47,158 nt of DNA from Pseudomonadota bacterium (lineage in GTDB: Bacteria > Pseudomonadota > Gammaproteobacteria > Pseudomonadales > Moraxellaceae). This document shows, in pieces, positions 1 through 8,341 of the stretch (position 1 is the first letter of the stretch; each line of letters opens with the position of its first letter). The translations under genes and the position numbers were made by a program. The notes under the pieces were generated by a model. The model did no database searches. It was not told the DNA's origin and worked only from the letters and a program-made list of their open reading frames with translations. Location of the stretch: contig JAKBFV010000011.1 of assembly GCA_021833365.1 (NCBI GenBank), forward strand, positions 1 through 47,158, given 5' to 3'.

Positions 1-840
1 GAGATGTTCCTCGAGCTCGGCAAATGAAGGACGATCGGGCGAGAACAGGGCTTTGCGCCCAAACTCCATGGCCGCTTGCGGGGCGACGCCATTGACACTG
101 GCGAGCAAGACCAACTTGATACAACGGTAGACCACCGTATCTTCTTCCAGACGATGTGTCATGGCTGAGGCGATGGGAGCGACAAAACCATACGAGAGCA
201 GGATGCCGAGAAAGGTTCCGACGAGAGCGTGCGCGATGAGTTCGCCCAGCTGTGTCGGTGGCAGAAACAGGGACTCCATGACGTGCACCACCCCCATGAC
301 GGCAGCGACGATGCCAAAAGCCGGCATACCATCGGCCAATCCCTGGACGGCATGAATGGGGGCATGGCCTTCGACATGATGCGTGTCGATTTCCATATCC
401 ATCAAGGACTCCATCTCCATGGCATTGAGATTGCCGCTGACCATCATGCGCAGATAGTCGGTGATGAAGTCGGCGACATGATGATCCGCCAGCACCTTGG
501 GGTACTTGCTGAAGATGGGACTGGCATGCGGGTCCTCGATATCGGCCTCAATCGACATCAGCCCTTCCTTGCGCGCCTTGGAGAGGATCTCAAAGAGCAG
601 GGCAAACAGCTCAAGAAAGAGATCCTTCTTCGCCTTGCCGCCCTTGAACACCGCCGGAATAGCCTTGCCGGCTGCCTTCAGGGGCTTACCGCCATTGCCA
701 CCGACGAAGGCACCGGTCGCACCGCCAAAAATCATCACCAGTTCCAGGGGTTGAAACAAGGCCGCGACATGACCACCACCAGCGATATAGCTTCCGAAGA
801 TACTCGCCAGGGTCAACAGGTAGCCTATCAATATGAACAT
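1..840 (-). CDS. motA: Flagellar motor stator protein MotA (3' end cut by window edge)
   Basis: 280 codons are visible and the gene runs off the left edge; the E. coli protein is about 295 residues, so only the last few residues are missing. MotA forms the proton-conducting stator of the flagellar motor together with MotB in the inner membrane. The start MFILIGYLLTLASIFGSY is the usual MotA first membrane helix. A second hydrophobic pair (GLADGMPAFGIVAAVMGVVH, then ELIAHALVGTFLGILLSYGF) carries the conserved Pro region facing the motor. The cytoplasmic loop between contains the acidic and basic residues that touch FliG. The visible C terminus (PSFAELEEHL) is typical of the family. motB would be expected just beyond the left edge. 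No convincing flagellar sigma-28 promoter was seen in the 81 bases upstream. Confidence 0.93.
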   Translation of the reverse strand, partial: MFILIGYLLTLASIFGSYIAGGGHVAALFQPLELVMIFGGATGAFVGGNGGKPLKAAGKAIPAVFKGGKAKKDLFLELFALLFEILSKARKEGLMSIEADIEDPHASPIFSKYPKVLADHHVADFITDYLRMMVSGNLNAMEMESLMDMEIDTHHVEGHAPIHAVQGLADGMPAFGIVAAVMGVVHVMESLFLPPTQLGELIAHALVGTFLGILLSYGFVAPIASAMTHRLEEDTVVYRCIKLVLLASVNGVAPQAAMEFGRKALFSPDRPSFAELEEHL

Positions 841-921
841 CGGGTACACCATCCCGCAATCGTGAGCGCAGCTCCCTCAAATTTAGAACAAAATAGCGCC
901 CTGTCGATAGCCTTCACGTCT

Positions 922-2307
922 TTATTTTCGGACTTCGCGCACCGAAGGAAAGCGAATGCGCGCCAAGGCTCCGGCGGCGACCGGCTCAAAGCAGAAATCG
1001 CAGCCATGCAGATTCATGATCACCGCCACGATGCTCAATCCAAGACCATGACCTTCAACGGCAGCGCTGCCGGTACCGCGGAAGTAACGCTGCAGGACAG
1101 CTTGTCTCTCGCCATCGGGGATGCCTGGACCCTGGTCCTGGATATCGATCTGCGGACGCCCTTCCTGCACCGACAGGGATACCTGGATACGTCCCTGTTG
1201 CGGCGAAAACTTGATGGCGTTATCGAGGAGATTGGAGATCGCCTCGAACAAGAGCTCATCATCGCCTTCGGCCGAGGGCTTGCTCTGCACACACAGATCG
1301 ATCTGCACATTGCGATCTTCCAGCAGAGGCGCGTAAAAGGACTGCAGCCGCAGGAGAAGATCGACCAGATCAACGCGTGAAAATGCGGAGCGCCGTTTAT
1401 TGCTCTCTAGTTCGGCGATGCGCAAGATGGCGCGAAAACGTGCGAGTACCGAGTCGGTGTCCTCGAGCACCCGCTCGAGCAGACTGGCCGGTTCAGCATC
1501 GAGATCACGTTGCAGGCGAAAGAGTCGTGCGCGCAGGCGTGTCATCGGCGTCATCAGATCATGAGCGACGTTGTTGCAGACGTTCTGCACCTCATGCATC
1601 AAACCCTGAATACGATCGAGCATGCTATTGATCACTGAGCCCAGCATATCGAGCTCATCGCCGCGCGAACTCAGCGTCAATCGCACGTCGAGATCGCCTG
1701 AGGCGATACGTTCACAGCGATCGGCGATGGCGCCGATACGGCGCACGGCGCGCAAGGACAGCAGAACGCTGAGTGCCAGCACCAGCACCAGCACGACGAT
1801 GCCGCCCTCGACCAGGGCGTACAGGATGATGGTCTTGATTTCATGCAGCTCGGTGACATTGCGTCCAACGATGAGAAGACGTCCCTGCGCTAACGGCGCA
1901 GCGATGAACAATGCCAGACGGGCATGCTCGATGGTCATCTCGTCACGCCCCTCCTCCACCTGGTAATTGGCGATCTCCTGGCTATAACCCTGACGATTCA
2001 TGCCCTGTGGAATCGTCAACAGATTGCCGGCCAGATGGTGGCCATCGGTGTCGAAATAGCCATACAGCCCCTGATGCAGAAGGTCGCGGCGCTGCACCGT
2101 GGCGATGGCTTCGGGTAGCCGTGACACGCTCACGGACTTGAGCTGCAACATGCGTACCGACAGACTGCGCTCCATGTCACGCGCGAGATAGCCGACCGTA
2201 TGCCAATAGACGAGACCGAGCACGAGGGCCACCGTCGCAATAAACAGCAGGCTGTAGATCAGCGCCAGGCGAAAAGGTGACGCATTCCAGTAGTCAGCGA
2301 CTCTCAC
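922..2307 (-). CDS. HAMP-domain sensor histidine kinase
   Basis: A 461-residue membrane kinase. Two membrane segments (about residues 13-35 and 160-184) flank a periplasmic domain of about 120 residues with no recognisable fold. A HAMP linker follows (about 185-238). The dimerisation and phosphoacceptor box is NNVAHDLMTPMTRLR with the phosphorylated His at residue 249. The ATPase domain has the N box DNAIKFSP, G1 DQGPGIP and G2 GHGLGLSIV. All catalytic motifs are present, so it should be active. Its start codon lies inside the end of the response-regulator gene (14-base overlap), which fixes the partner as that regulator and suggests translational coupling. The architecture resembles kinases paired with metal- or envelope-responsive regulators; the signal cannot be read from the sequence. 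Confidence 0.9.
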   Translation of the reverse strand: MRVADYWNASPFRLALIYSLLFIATVALVLGLVYWHTVGYLARDMERSLSVRMLQLKSVSVSRLPEAIATVQRRDLLHQGLYGYFDTDGHHLAGNLLTIPQGMNRQGYSQEIANYQVEEGRDEMTIEHARLALFIAAPLAQGRLLIVGRNVTELHEIKTIILYALVEGGIVVLVLVLALSVLLSLRAVRRIGAIADRCERIASGDLDVRLTLSSRGDELDMLGSVINSMLDRIQGLMHEVQNVCNNVAHDLMTPMTRLRARLFRLQRDLDAEPASLLERVLEDTDSVLARFRAILRIAELESNKRRSAFSRVDLVDLLLRLQSFYAPLLEDRNVQIDLCVQSKPSAEGDDELLFEAISNLLDNAIKFSPQQGRIQVSLSVQEGRPQIDIQDQGPGIPDGERQAVLQRYFRGTGSAAVEGHGLGLSIVAVIMNLHGCDFCFEPVAAGALARIRFPSVREVRK

Positions 2308-2974
2308 AAAACATGAACCCCGTGCCGCGGATGGTCTTGATCAGTGGCGATACCGTCGGTGGATCGATCTTCTTGCGCAGTCTGCCGACGTGCACATCGA
2401 TGATATTGGTGCCCGGATCGAAGTGATAATTCCAGACCGCCTCGAAGATCATCATGCGTGTCACCACCTGGCCACTATTGCGCATGAGGTACTCGAGCAA
2501 TTTATATTCCGTCGGCAAAAGGTCGAGATCCTGATCATCACGCTTGGCCGTGCGCTTGATGATATCGAGTTCGATGTCGGCGACGCGCAGACGATTCGCC
2601 TGCGCCGCCTGCACGGTGCGCCGTAGCAGGACCTCGATGCGCGCCACCATCTCCTCGGGAACAAAAGGCTTGGTCAGGTAGTCATCACCGCCAGCGCGCA
2701 GACCGCGAATACGTTCATCGATGTCACTGAGAGCGCTCAGCATCAGCACCGGCACATCGAGTCCCTGCTCACGCAAGCGACTGACGACATTGAGTCCATC
2801 CGTATCCGGCAACATGCGGTCGACGGTCATGATATCGAAACGTCCCGTCATCGCCTGCTCCAGACCCTGTGCCCCGGTTCCGGCATGTTCGGTGGCGAAA
2901 CCATGGCGATTCAGCTCTGCCATGATCTCCTGAGCTGTCTGCGCGTCGTCCTCGATCACCAATACCCGTGACAT
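2294..2974 (-). CDS. OmpR/PhoB-family response regulator
   Basis: 226 residues. The receiver domain carries the acidic pocket IEDD (E8-D10), the phosphoacceptor D52 (FDIMTVDRMLPDTDG) and the conserved Lys in LTKPF. The C-terminal winged-helix DNA-binding domain contains LLPTEYKLLEYL and DVHVGRLRKKID. I start at the Met of MSRVLVIEDD because a GGAGGGG ribosome site lies 4-5 bases before it; the upstream in-frame Met codons give a tail foreign to the family. It acts in the cytoplasm as a transcription factor once phosphorylated by the overlapping kinase. The Asp-Arg after the phosphosite and the LLPTEYKLLEYLMRNSGQVV stretch resemble regulators of metal-efflux or envelope-stress systems, but targets are unknown. 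Confidence 0.92.
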   Translation of the reverse strand: MSRVLVIEDDAQTAQEIMAELNRHGFATEHAGTGAQGLEQAMTGRFDIMTVDRMLPDTDGLNVVSRLREQGLDVPVLMLSALSDIDERIRGLRAGGDDYLTKPFVPEEMVARIEVLLRRTVQAAQANRLRVADIELDIIKRTAKRDDQDLDLLPTEYKLLEYLMRNSGQVVTRMMIFEAVWNYHFDPGTNIIDVHVGRLRKKIDPPTVSPLIKTIRGTGFMFCESR

Positions 2975-3002
2975 CGTGCCCCCTCCTCTCATCGATGCTC
3001 GC

Positions 3003-3008
3003 ATTATG
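3003..3008 (-). promoter_or_regulatory. Candidate -10 box for the response-regulator gene
   Basis: The minus strand reads CATAAT, five of six matches to the consensus, 29 bases before the chosen start codon. The -35 region is poor (about TGCACG at 17-base spacing), which would fit an activator-dependent promoter. A T-rich tract (minus strand GTAAATAAAACTTAA, near 3040-3057) lies further upstream and could hold regulator half-sites. This rests on inspection only. Confidence 0.3.
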
Positions 3009-3061
3009 ACGGCGCTCCGCATCATCGTGCAGAGGCAGGCGGTTAAGTTTTATTTACAGCC

Positions 3062-3081
3062 ATGGTCAGGCGTATGACCAT
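3062..3081 (-). other. Perfect 7-bp inverted repeat between moeA and the regulator gene
   Basis: ATGGTCA - GGCGTA - TGACCAT is a perfect palindrome with a 6-base loop, starting 7 bases beyond the moeA stop. It could end the long cysM-moeA transcript, although the following bases on the minus strand are A-rich rather than a clean T run. Alternatively it could be an operator upstream of the two-component genes. Confidence 0.4.
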
Positions 3082-3087
3082 CTAAAG

Positions 3088-4305
3088 TCAGGGATGATGG
3101 GTCGAACGGGTGCTGAGTAGATCGCTCACCGACCACAGATCGATCTCATCACCGACCGCCACATCCTGATGCGCATGCAATCCCACCCAGGCCAGCGATT
3201 GCAGGGTCGGCCACAGCGCCGCCGAGCTCAGATGTGCGGCCAGCGACCAGCCATCGACACCGGGCTGAGCCGCCAGGATTTCGTCGCGCTCACCGAGGCG
3301 TCGAGCGAAAGCGCTGCGTACTCGCTGCCCCTGCCAATGCGGCGCAGCCTGCCCACAAAGACCGAGCAGGGCATCACGGCAGATCAGGGTCAAGGTGACC
3401 AGGGCGCTCAGTGGATTGCCCGGCAGGCCGATATAGGGAAGCCCCTGCCAACGCGCCAGACACAGGGGTTTACCGGGACGCAAGGCCACCTTCCAGAAGG
3501 CCATTTCACCCTCGGCCTGCAGCAAGGCCTGAATATGATCTTCCTCACCCACCGAGACACCACCGCTCGACATGATCAGATCGGGTGCCAAGTCACTCGC
3601 CGCCAGCAAAGCGGTGCGTGAGGCGGCGCGCTCATCAGCGACGTGAGGGGGCGTGACGACTTCCAAGCCCCATTGCCGCAACACACTAGCGATCAATGGC
3701 CGGTTGCTGTCATAGATGGCGGCGGGACGCCAGGTTTGCCCAGGCGACAGGAGTTCATCACCGGTGCTGAGCAGAACCACCCGCGGCCGTCGCCGCACCA
3801 CCACCTCGCCGGCACCGAGCATGGCCAGGACAGACAGTTCCACCGCGCCCAGGCGGCGGCCAGCAGCGAGCACCTGCTGTCCCGCCGCGACATCATGGCC
3901 GATGGCGTGGATATGTGCACCGACGGTCGGTTTTTTATGAAAATACACGCACTCACCTTCGCTGCGCGTGTCTTCCTGCATGACGACCGTATCGGCGCCT
4001 TCTGGCACGACCGCGCCGGTGAAGATACGCGCACAGGTGTCAGGATCGAGAGGAAGTGGTTGTCGCCCCGCCGGGATGCGTTGTCCCACGGGCAGGCAGT
4101 CCTTGCCTTGCAGATCCTGCCAGCGCAAGGCATAACCATCCATGGCGCTGCGGGCTTGTGCCGGTACCGGCTGCTCAGCGGTCACCTCATGCGCCAGCAC
4201 CCGTGTCAAGGCCTGCTCAAGAGGGACGATCTCGGTCTCACACACTTCACCCAAAGCCTCGATCAGCGCTTGTCGGGCTTGCGCCACCGGCATCCATGCG
4301 GCCAT
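3088..4305 (-). CDS. moeA: Molybdopterin molybdenumtransferase MoeA
   Basis: 405 residues, the usual MoeA length. MoeA inserts molybdate into adenylated molybdopterin to make the molybdenum cofactor, in the cytoplasm. Visible family motifs are ARSAMDGYA near residue 50, FTGAVVPEGADTVVMQED near 95-115, the MoCF-fold motif SSGGVSVGEEDHI around residue 250 and GLPGNPLSALV around 295. The start ATG sits one base after the moaA stop, with an AGGAGG ribosome site inside the moaA end, so the two are co-translated. It is the last gene of the leftward cofactor/stringent-response operon; moaBCDE and mogA are not in this window. Confidence 0.95.
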   Translation of the reverse strand: MAAWMPVAQARQALIEALGEVCETEIVPLEQALTRVLAHEVTAEQPVPAQARSAMDGYALRWQDLQGKDCLPVGQRIPAGRQPLPLDPDTCARIFTGAVVPEGADTVVMQEDTRSEGECVYFHKKPTVGAHIHAIGHDVAAGQQVLAAGRRLGAVELSVLAMLGAGEVVVRRRPRVVLLSTGDELLSPGQTWRPAAIYDSNRPLIASVLRQWGLEVVTPPHVADERAASRTALLAASDLAPDLIMSSGGVSVGEEDHIQALLQAEGEMAFWKVALRPGKPLCLARWQGLPYIGLPGNPLSALVTLTLICRDALLGLCGQAAPHWQGQRVRSAFARRLGERDEILAAQPGVDGWSLAAHLSSAALWPTLQSLAWVGLHAHQDVAVGDEIDLWSVSDLLSTRSTHHP

Positions 4306-4306
4306 C

Positions 4307-5296
4307 TCAGCCTCCTGTCATATTCATGTGGCGGCGCAACTGTACGGGCTGTTCGAGATTGAAGGTATGCCCGGCCGGCTTGCGTTGCAAGGCCTGTTGC
4401 ACGGCTGGCAATACCGCTGCCTCACCTTGTTGACGCAACACAGCGCGCAGATCAAGAGCGTCCTCCTGGCCCAGGCAAAGCAGCAAACGCCCTTCGGCGG
4501 TCAGCCGCACGCGATTGCAATCATCACAGAAATTATGTGAATGCGGCGAAATCAGGCCTATGCGCTGACGTGCACCAGGTCGTTGAAAATAGCGCGCCGG
4601 CCCACCGCTACCCCAGGCCAGGGGTGTCAGCTTGCCCCAAGCCTGTTCGAGCGTCGCGAGAATCTCAGTGCTCGGCACCTGTTGCAGGGCTCGATCATGC
4701 TCCTCGATCTGGCCGAGTGGCATCTCTTCGATATAGGCCATATCAAAGCCCTGGGCTTCGGCAAACTCGGCGAGAGCGACGATCTCATCGTCATTACGCC
4801 CGCGCAGAATGAGCGCATTCAGGCGCCTCCGCGCCCAGGGCAAGGCTGCCGCCGCGGCGATGCCAGCCAGGACATCGGCCAATTGTCCGCTGCGGGTCAG
4901 GCGATGAAAACGTTCGGCCTGCAGGCTGTCGAGGCTGATGTTGAGGCTGTTCAAACCGGCGCGATGCAGAGGTGTGGCCCAACGCGCCAGCTGTGAGCCA
5001 TTGGTGGTCAGCGCCAGTTCCTGCAGACCCGGCAGCGCCGCCAGGGTTTGCACGAGCTCAGGAAGATCACGGCGCAGTAAAGGCTCGCCGCCAGTGAGGC
5101 GAACCTTGCGCAAACCGGCAGGGATGAGTGCGCGCACCACCGCCACAATCTCTTCAAAACTGAGCAGATCATGACGTGGCAAAAACTGCATGCTCTCGCT
5201 CATGCAGTAGACGCAGCGAAAATCACAGCGATCGGTCAGGGAAATGCGCAGATAGGTGATCGCCCGCCCATAAGCATCCTGCAAACCCGCCGTCAT
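4307..5296 (-). CDS. moaA: GTP 3',8-cyclase MoaA (radical SAM, molybdopterin step 1)
   Basis: 329 residues. MoaA rearranges GTP in the first step of molybdopterin synthesis, together with MoaC. The N-terminal cluster motif CDFRCVYC is the radical-SAM CX3CX2C. LTGGEPLLRRDL is the SAM-binding GGE motif. A second C-terminal 4Fe-4S site is visible as FCDDCNRVRLTAEGRLLLC. The protein ends in Gly-Gly, the pair known to be needed for catalysis in MoaA. I start at MTAGLQDAYGR, which has an AGGAGTGAGAGC ribosome site before it; the longer reading frame upstream lies inside mazG and does not look like MoaA. It starts 4 bases after the mazG stop. Confidence 0.96.
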   Translation of the reverse strand: MTAGLQDAYGRAITYLRISLTDRCDFRCVYCMSESMQFLPRHDLLSFEEIVAVVRALIPAGLRKVRLTGGEPLLRRDLPELVQTLAALPGLQELALTTNGSQLARWATPLHRAGLNSLNISLDSLQAERFHRLTRSGQLADVLAGIAAAAALPWARRRLNALILRGRNDDEIVALAEFAEAQGFDMAYIEEMPLGQIEEHDRALQQVPSTEILATLEQAWGKLTPLAWGSGGPARYFQRPGARQRIGLISPHSHNFCDDCNRVRLTAEGRLLLCLGQEDALDLRAVLRQQGEAAVLPAVQQALQRKPAGHTFNLEQPVQLRRHMNMTGG

Positions 5297-5300
5297 GCTC

Positions 5301-6089
5301 TCACTCCTGCCTGGGTCGGGCTCTGAGCGCACGCCAAAGGCTGCGCAACTGTGCGCTCGACAACATGCTGAGGTCGCTGTGCTGGGCGGCGAGATGCGCC
5401 TCCAGCTCATGGAAATCACCGGTGAAGCGCCCATTGGCAGCGCGCAAAGCCTGCTCAGGATCGATGGCCAGCGCCTCGGCCAAGGCGAGAAAATCGAAAT
5501 AAGCCTCACCGAGGATCTCTTTGTCGGCCGTCCCGGTAGCAGAGAACTGCTTTTCCAGCGCCTCCAGGTGAGCGCGCAGGGCGGCCAGCAGTGGCAGCGG
5601 CTCACGCTCACCCAAGCCCAGGCCGGCGACACGTGCCTGCAGTTTGCGACTGCGCAAGGCTGCGGGTAATGCGGCGGCGATACCGGCGAGATGCGAAACA
5701 TGACCGGCGCGCTGCCGCTCTTCCTGCTTGACTTTTTGCCAGTGCGCATCGACTTGCGCGGCGCTCAGGACCGGTGCGCCGGGCTGCAGTCCGGGATGCC
5801 GTCGCTCGAGCTTGGCGACGATGGCAGCGACGACATCGGAAAAATCGAAAGCCTGCATCTCAGCGGCCAGCTGCGCCTGAAAAACGATCTGCAACAACAG
5901 ATCGCCCAATTCATCGCACAGACTCGGCAGATCCTGCGCCTCGATCGCCGCCACCACTTCATAGGCTTCTTCCAGCGTATAGGGGGCGAGCGTCGCCAGC
6001 GTCTGCTGACGCTCCCATTCACTGCCGCGCTGCGGGTCGCGCAGGCGCCGCATGAGGGAGAGCAGATAGGACAGGCTGGCTTCAGGCAT
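5301..6089 (-). CDS. mazG: Nucleoside triphosphate pyrophosphohydrolase MazG
   Basis: 262 residues, matching the E. coli enzyme (263). MazG hydrolyses NTPs and dNTPs to monophosphates and tempers ppGpp-related stress. Tandem MazG helical domains are visible. The first carries EEAYEVVAAIE and DELGDLLLQIVFQ, which hold the Mg-binding Glu and Asp residues; the second has EKQFSATGTADKEILGEAYF and FDFLALAEAL. The start at MPEASLSYLL follows a GGAGGG ribosome site by 9 bases and overlaps the relA end by 8 bases. The relA-mazG pairing is conserved in E. coli and Pseudomonas, where MazG counteracts RelA signalling. Confidence 0.94.
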   Translation of the reverse strand: MPEASLSYLLSLMRRLRDPQRGSEWERQQTLATLAPYTLEEAYEVVAAIEAQDLPSLCDELGDLLLQIVFQAQLAAEMQAFDFSDVVAAIVAKLERRHPGLQPGAPVLSAAQVDAHWQKVKQEERQRAGHVSHLAGIAAALPAALRSRKLQARVAGLGLGEREPLPLLAALRAHLEALEKQFSATGTADKEILGEAYFDFLALAEALAIDPEQALRAANGRFTGDFHELEAHLAAQHSDLSMLSSAQLRSLWRALRARPRQE

Positions 6090-8340
6090 GCAGACCCACC
6101 CTCCTCGCCTCGATGACATTCGGCTGACCGGCGATGCGCTCGAGCACACGGCGCAAAACTGTCAGGCTGACGACTTCAATCACCAGTTGCAAAGTAGCGA
6201 CACCATCGGCTTTATCGGTATGGGTGTGCACACCGACGACATTGACGCGCTCATTGGCGAGCACCGCGGTGATGTCGCGTAGAAGGCCCGTGCGATCGAA
6301 AGCACGCACGAGGATCTCGACCGGATAGGGCTGGCGAGCATCGGCGTCGCCCCAGGTGACGCTGACGACACGCTCCGGTTCCGCCTGCTCGAGCTTGAGC
6401 AGCTCTGGGCAATGCCGGGCATGGACGCTCACCCCGCGCCCCTGGGTGATGTAGCCGACGATAGGCTCACCGCGCACCGGATGACAGCAACGCGCCAGGG
6501 ATGTCATCAGATTGCCGACACCTTCGATGATGACGTCACCCTCATCGCGCTGGCGTGCCGGCTTGACCACATCTTCCGGTAACAGTTCGCTTTGTCTTTC
6601 TGTTTGTTGTTCCGCCAGCAGACGGATGACCTGAGTCACCGACACATCGCCCGCACCGAGAGCGACCATCAGATCATCGCGACTCTTGAGGTTGAAGCGC
6701 TGCGCGACGGCTTGATGATCATAGCGACCATGGTGCATGTCCATGCGCTCGAGTTCGCGATTCAGAAGGTCCTGTCCGGCGGCCAGATTCTGATCGCGAT
6801 CCTGGGCTTTGAACCAGTGCCGCACGCGCGCTATGGCGCGTGAACTGGTGAGATAACCAAGCGCTGGATTGAGCCAGTCGCGGCTCGGGGTTCCCGATGG
6901 CGTGGTGAGGATCTCCACCTGATCGCCGGTATTGAGGGTATGCGTCAGCGGCACCATGCGACCATTGACTTTGGCGCCGCGGCAACTGTGTCCGATCTCG
7001 GTATGGACGTGATAGGCAAAATCGAGCAGGGTTGAGCCGGCCTGCAGATCGATGACGTGACCATCACGCGTGAAGACATAGATGCGATCTTCCTGGATGG
7101 CCTGATTGAAATAGCCAGCGAGATCCTCTGCCCGTGATTCACCGAGATCATCCTGCCATTCGAGCACCTGTCGCAACCAGGCGATCTTGTTCTCGTAGCG
7201 GGCATCCCGGCCGCCTTGTGTACCTTCCTTGTAGTGCCAGTGGGCACAGACACCGAGCTCTGACTCTTCGTGCATGGCCAGGGTGCGGATCTGCACTTCC
7301 AGCACCTTGCCTTCCGGGCCGATCACCGCTGTATGCAAGGAGCGATAGCCGTTTTCCTTCGGCGAGGCAATGTAATCGTCGAACTCACGCGGGATATGGC
7401 GCCAGAGTGAGTGGACGATGCCGAGGGCAGCGTAGCAGTCGCGCACATCCGGCAGCAGCAGACGCACGGCGCGCACATCGTAGACTTCGCTGAAGCCGAT
7501 GCCCTTGCGCTGCATCTTGCGCCAGATCGAATAGATATGTTTGGCGCGTCCCGACACTTCCCCCTGGATACCAAAACGCTCCATTTCACGGCGCAGGATG
7601 ACGATGACGTCACGGATGTAATTCTGCCGATCGACGCGTTTTTCGTCGAGCAGCGCGGCAATCTCGCGATAGGCCTGCGGCTCAAGGTAACGAAAGGACA
7701 GATCCTCGAGTTCCCACTTGATATGGCCGATACCGAGGCGATGTGCGAGTGGCGCGTAGATATCGAAGACCTCGCGCGCCACGCGCTGCCGTCTTTCCTC
7801 ACTGGCATCCTTGATTTCACGGATGGCGAAGGTGCGTTCGGCGAGCTTGATCAAGGCCACCCGCACATCGTCGATCATCGCCACCAGCATGCGCCGCAGA
7901 TGGTCAAGCTGCTGCTCCGGGCTGCTGCCCAGCGTCGAACGCTCGCGTGGTGGATTCATCACCTGACTGATCACCGCCATACGCTGCACGCTGTCGATGA
8001 GCTGGGCGATGGCATAGCCAAAGCGCTTCTCCACCTCGATCAGTGCCACCTTGCCCTCGCGAACGGCGCGATAGAGCACGGCTGCCAGCAAAGACTCCTG
8101 ATCGAGATGCAGATCGGCGAGGATATCCGCCATCGCCAGACCACTGAGGTAGGAACTGGTGCGTGCTGACCAGACGTCGCTGATCGGCTGCCGAGCGTCG
8201 ACCTCCTCGGCGAACAGGCAGGCTCGTCGCAGTTCTTCGACGTCCGGCAGATCGACTTTCAGCGCCAGCCGTTCCAACCAGGCATCGAGATCGACCGATC
8301 CATCCGGACGGCAGGGATAGTCTTCACGCACCTTGACCAT
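6082..8340 (-). CDS. relA: GTP pyrophosphokinase RelA (monofunctional ppGpp synthetase)
   Basis: 752 residues, in the usual range for RelA. It makes (p)ppGpp from ATP and GTP/GDP on stalled ribosomes. The N-terminal hydrolase domain is degenerate: where SpoT has the catalytic HD, this reads AVLYRAVREGK, as in RelA. The synthetase domain shows EFDDYIASPKENGYRSLHT; the acidic EXDD motif (EFDD) is the signature of synthetase-only enzymes, against RXKD in bifunctional Rel. Further domains in order are TGS (RIYVFTRDGHVIDLQAGS), the zinc-finger/CC domain (ARCCHPVRGEPIVGYITQGR) and a C-terminal ACT domain. A GGAGGGTGAG ribosome site precedes the ATG. It begins 1 base after the rlmD stop, within the same operon. 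Confidence 0.96.
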   Translation of the reverse strand: MVKVREDYPCRPDGSVDLDAWLERLALKVDLPDVEELRRACLFAEEVDARQPISDVWSARTSSYLSGLAMADILADLHLDQESLLAAVLYRAVREGKVALIEVEKRFGYAIAQLIDSVQRMAVISQVMNPPRERSTLGSSPEQQLDHLRRMLVAMIDDVRVALIKLAERTFAIREIKDASEERRQRVAREVFDIYAPLAHRLGIGHIKWELEDLSFRYLEPQAYREIAALLDEKRVDRQNYIRDVIVILRREMERFGIQGEVSGRAKHIYSIWRKMQRKGIGFSEVYDVRAVRLLLPDVRDCYAALGIVHSLWRHIPREFDDYIASPKENGYRSLHTAVIGPEGKVLEVQIRTLAMHEESELGVCAHWHYKEGTQGGRDARYENKIAWLRQVLEWQDDLGESRAEDLAGYFNQAIQEDRIYVFTRDGHVIDLQAGSTLLDFAYHVHTEIGHSCRGAKVNGRMVPLTHTLNTGDQVEILTTPSGTPSRDWLNPALGYLTSSRAIARVRHWFKAQDRDQNLAAGQDLLNRELERMDMHHGRYDHQAVAQRFNLKSRDDLMVALGAGDVSVTQVIRLLAEQQTERQSELLPEDVVKPARQRDEGDVIIEGVGNLMTSLARCCHPVRGEPIVGYITQGRGVSVHARHCPELLKLEQAEPERVVSVTWGDADARQPYPVEILVRAFDRTGLLRDITAVLANERVNVVGVHTHTDKADGVATLQLVIEVVSLTVLRRVLERIAGQPNVIEARRVGLHA

Positions 8341-8341
8341 C

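Noticed and set aside
841..921. Flagellar sigma-28 promoter before motA
   Set aside because: A TAAATTT half is present, but no GCCGATAA-like box lies at the required distance.
229..1380. 383-residue plus-strand frame across motA and the kinase
   Set aside because: It spans the antisense of two well-recognised genes and the gap between them.
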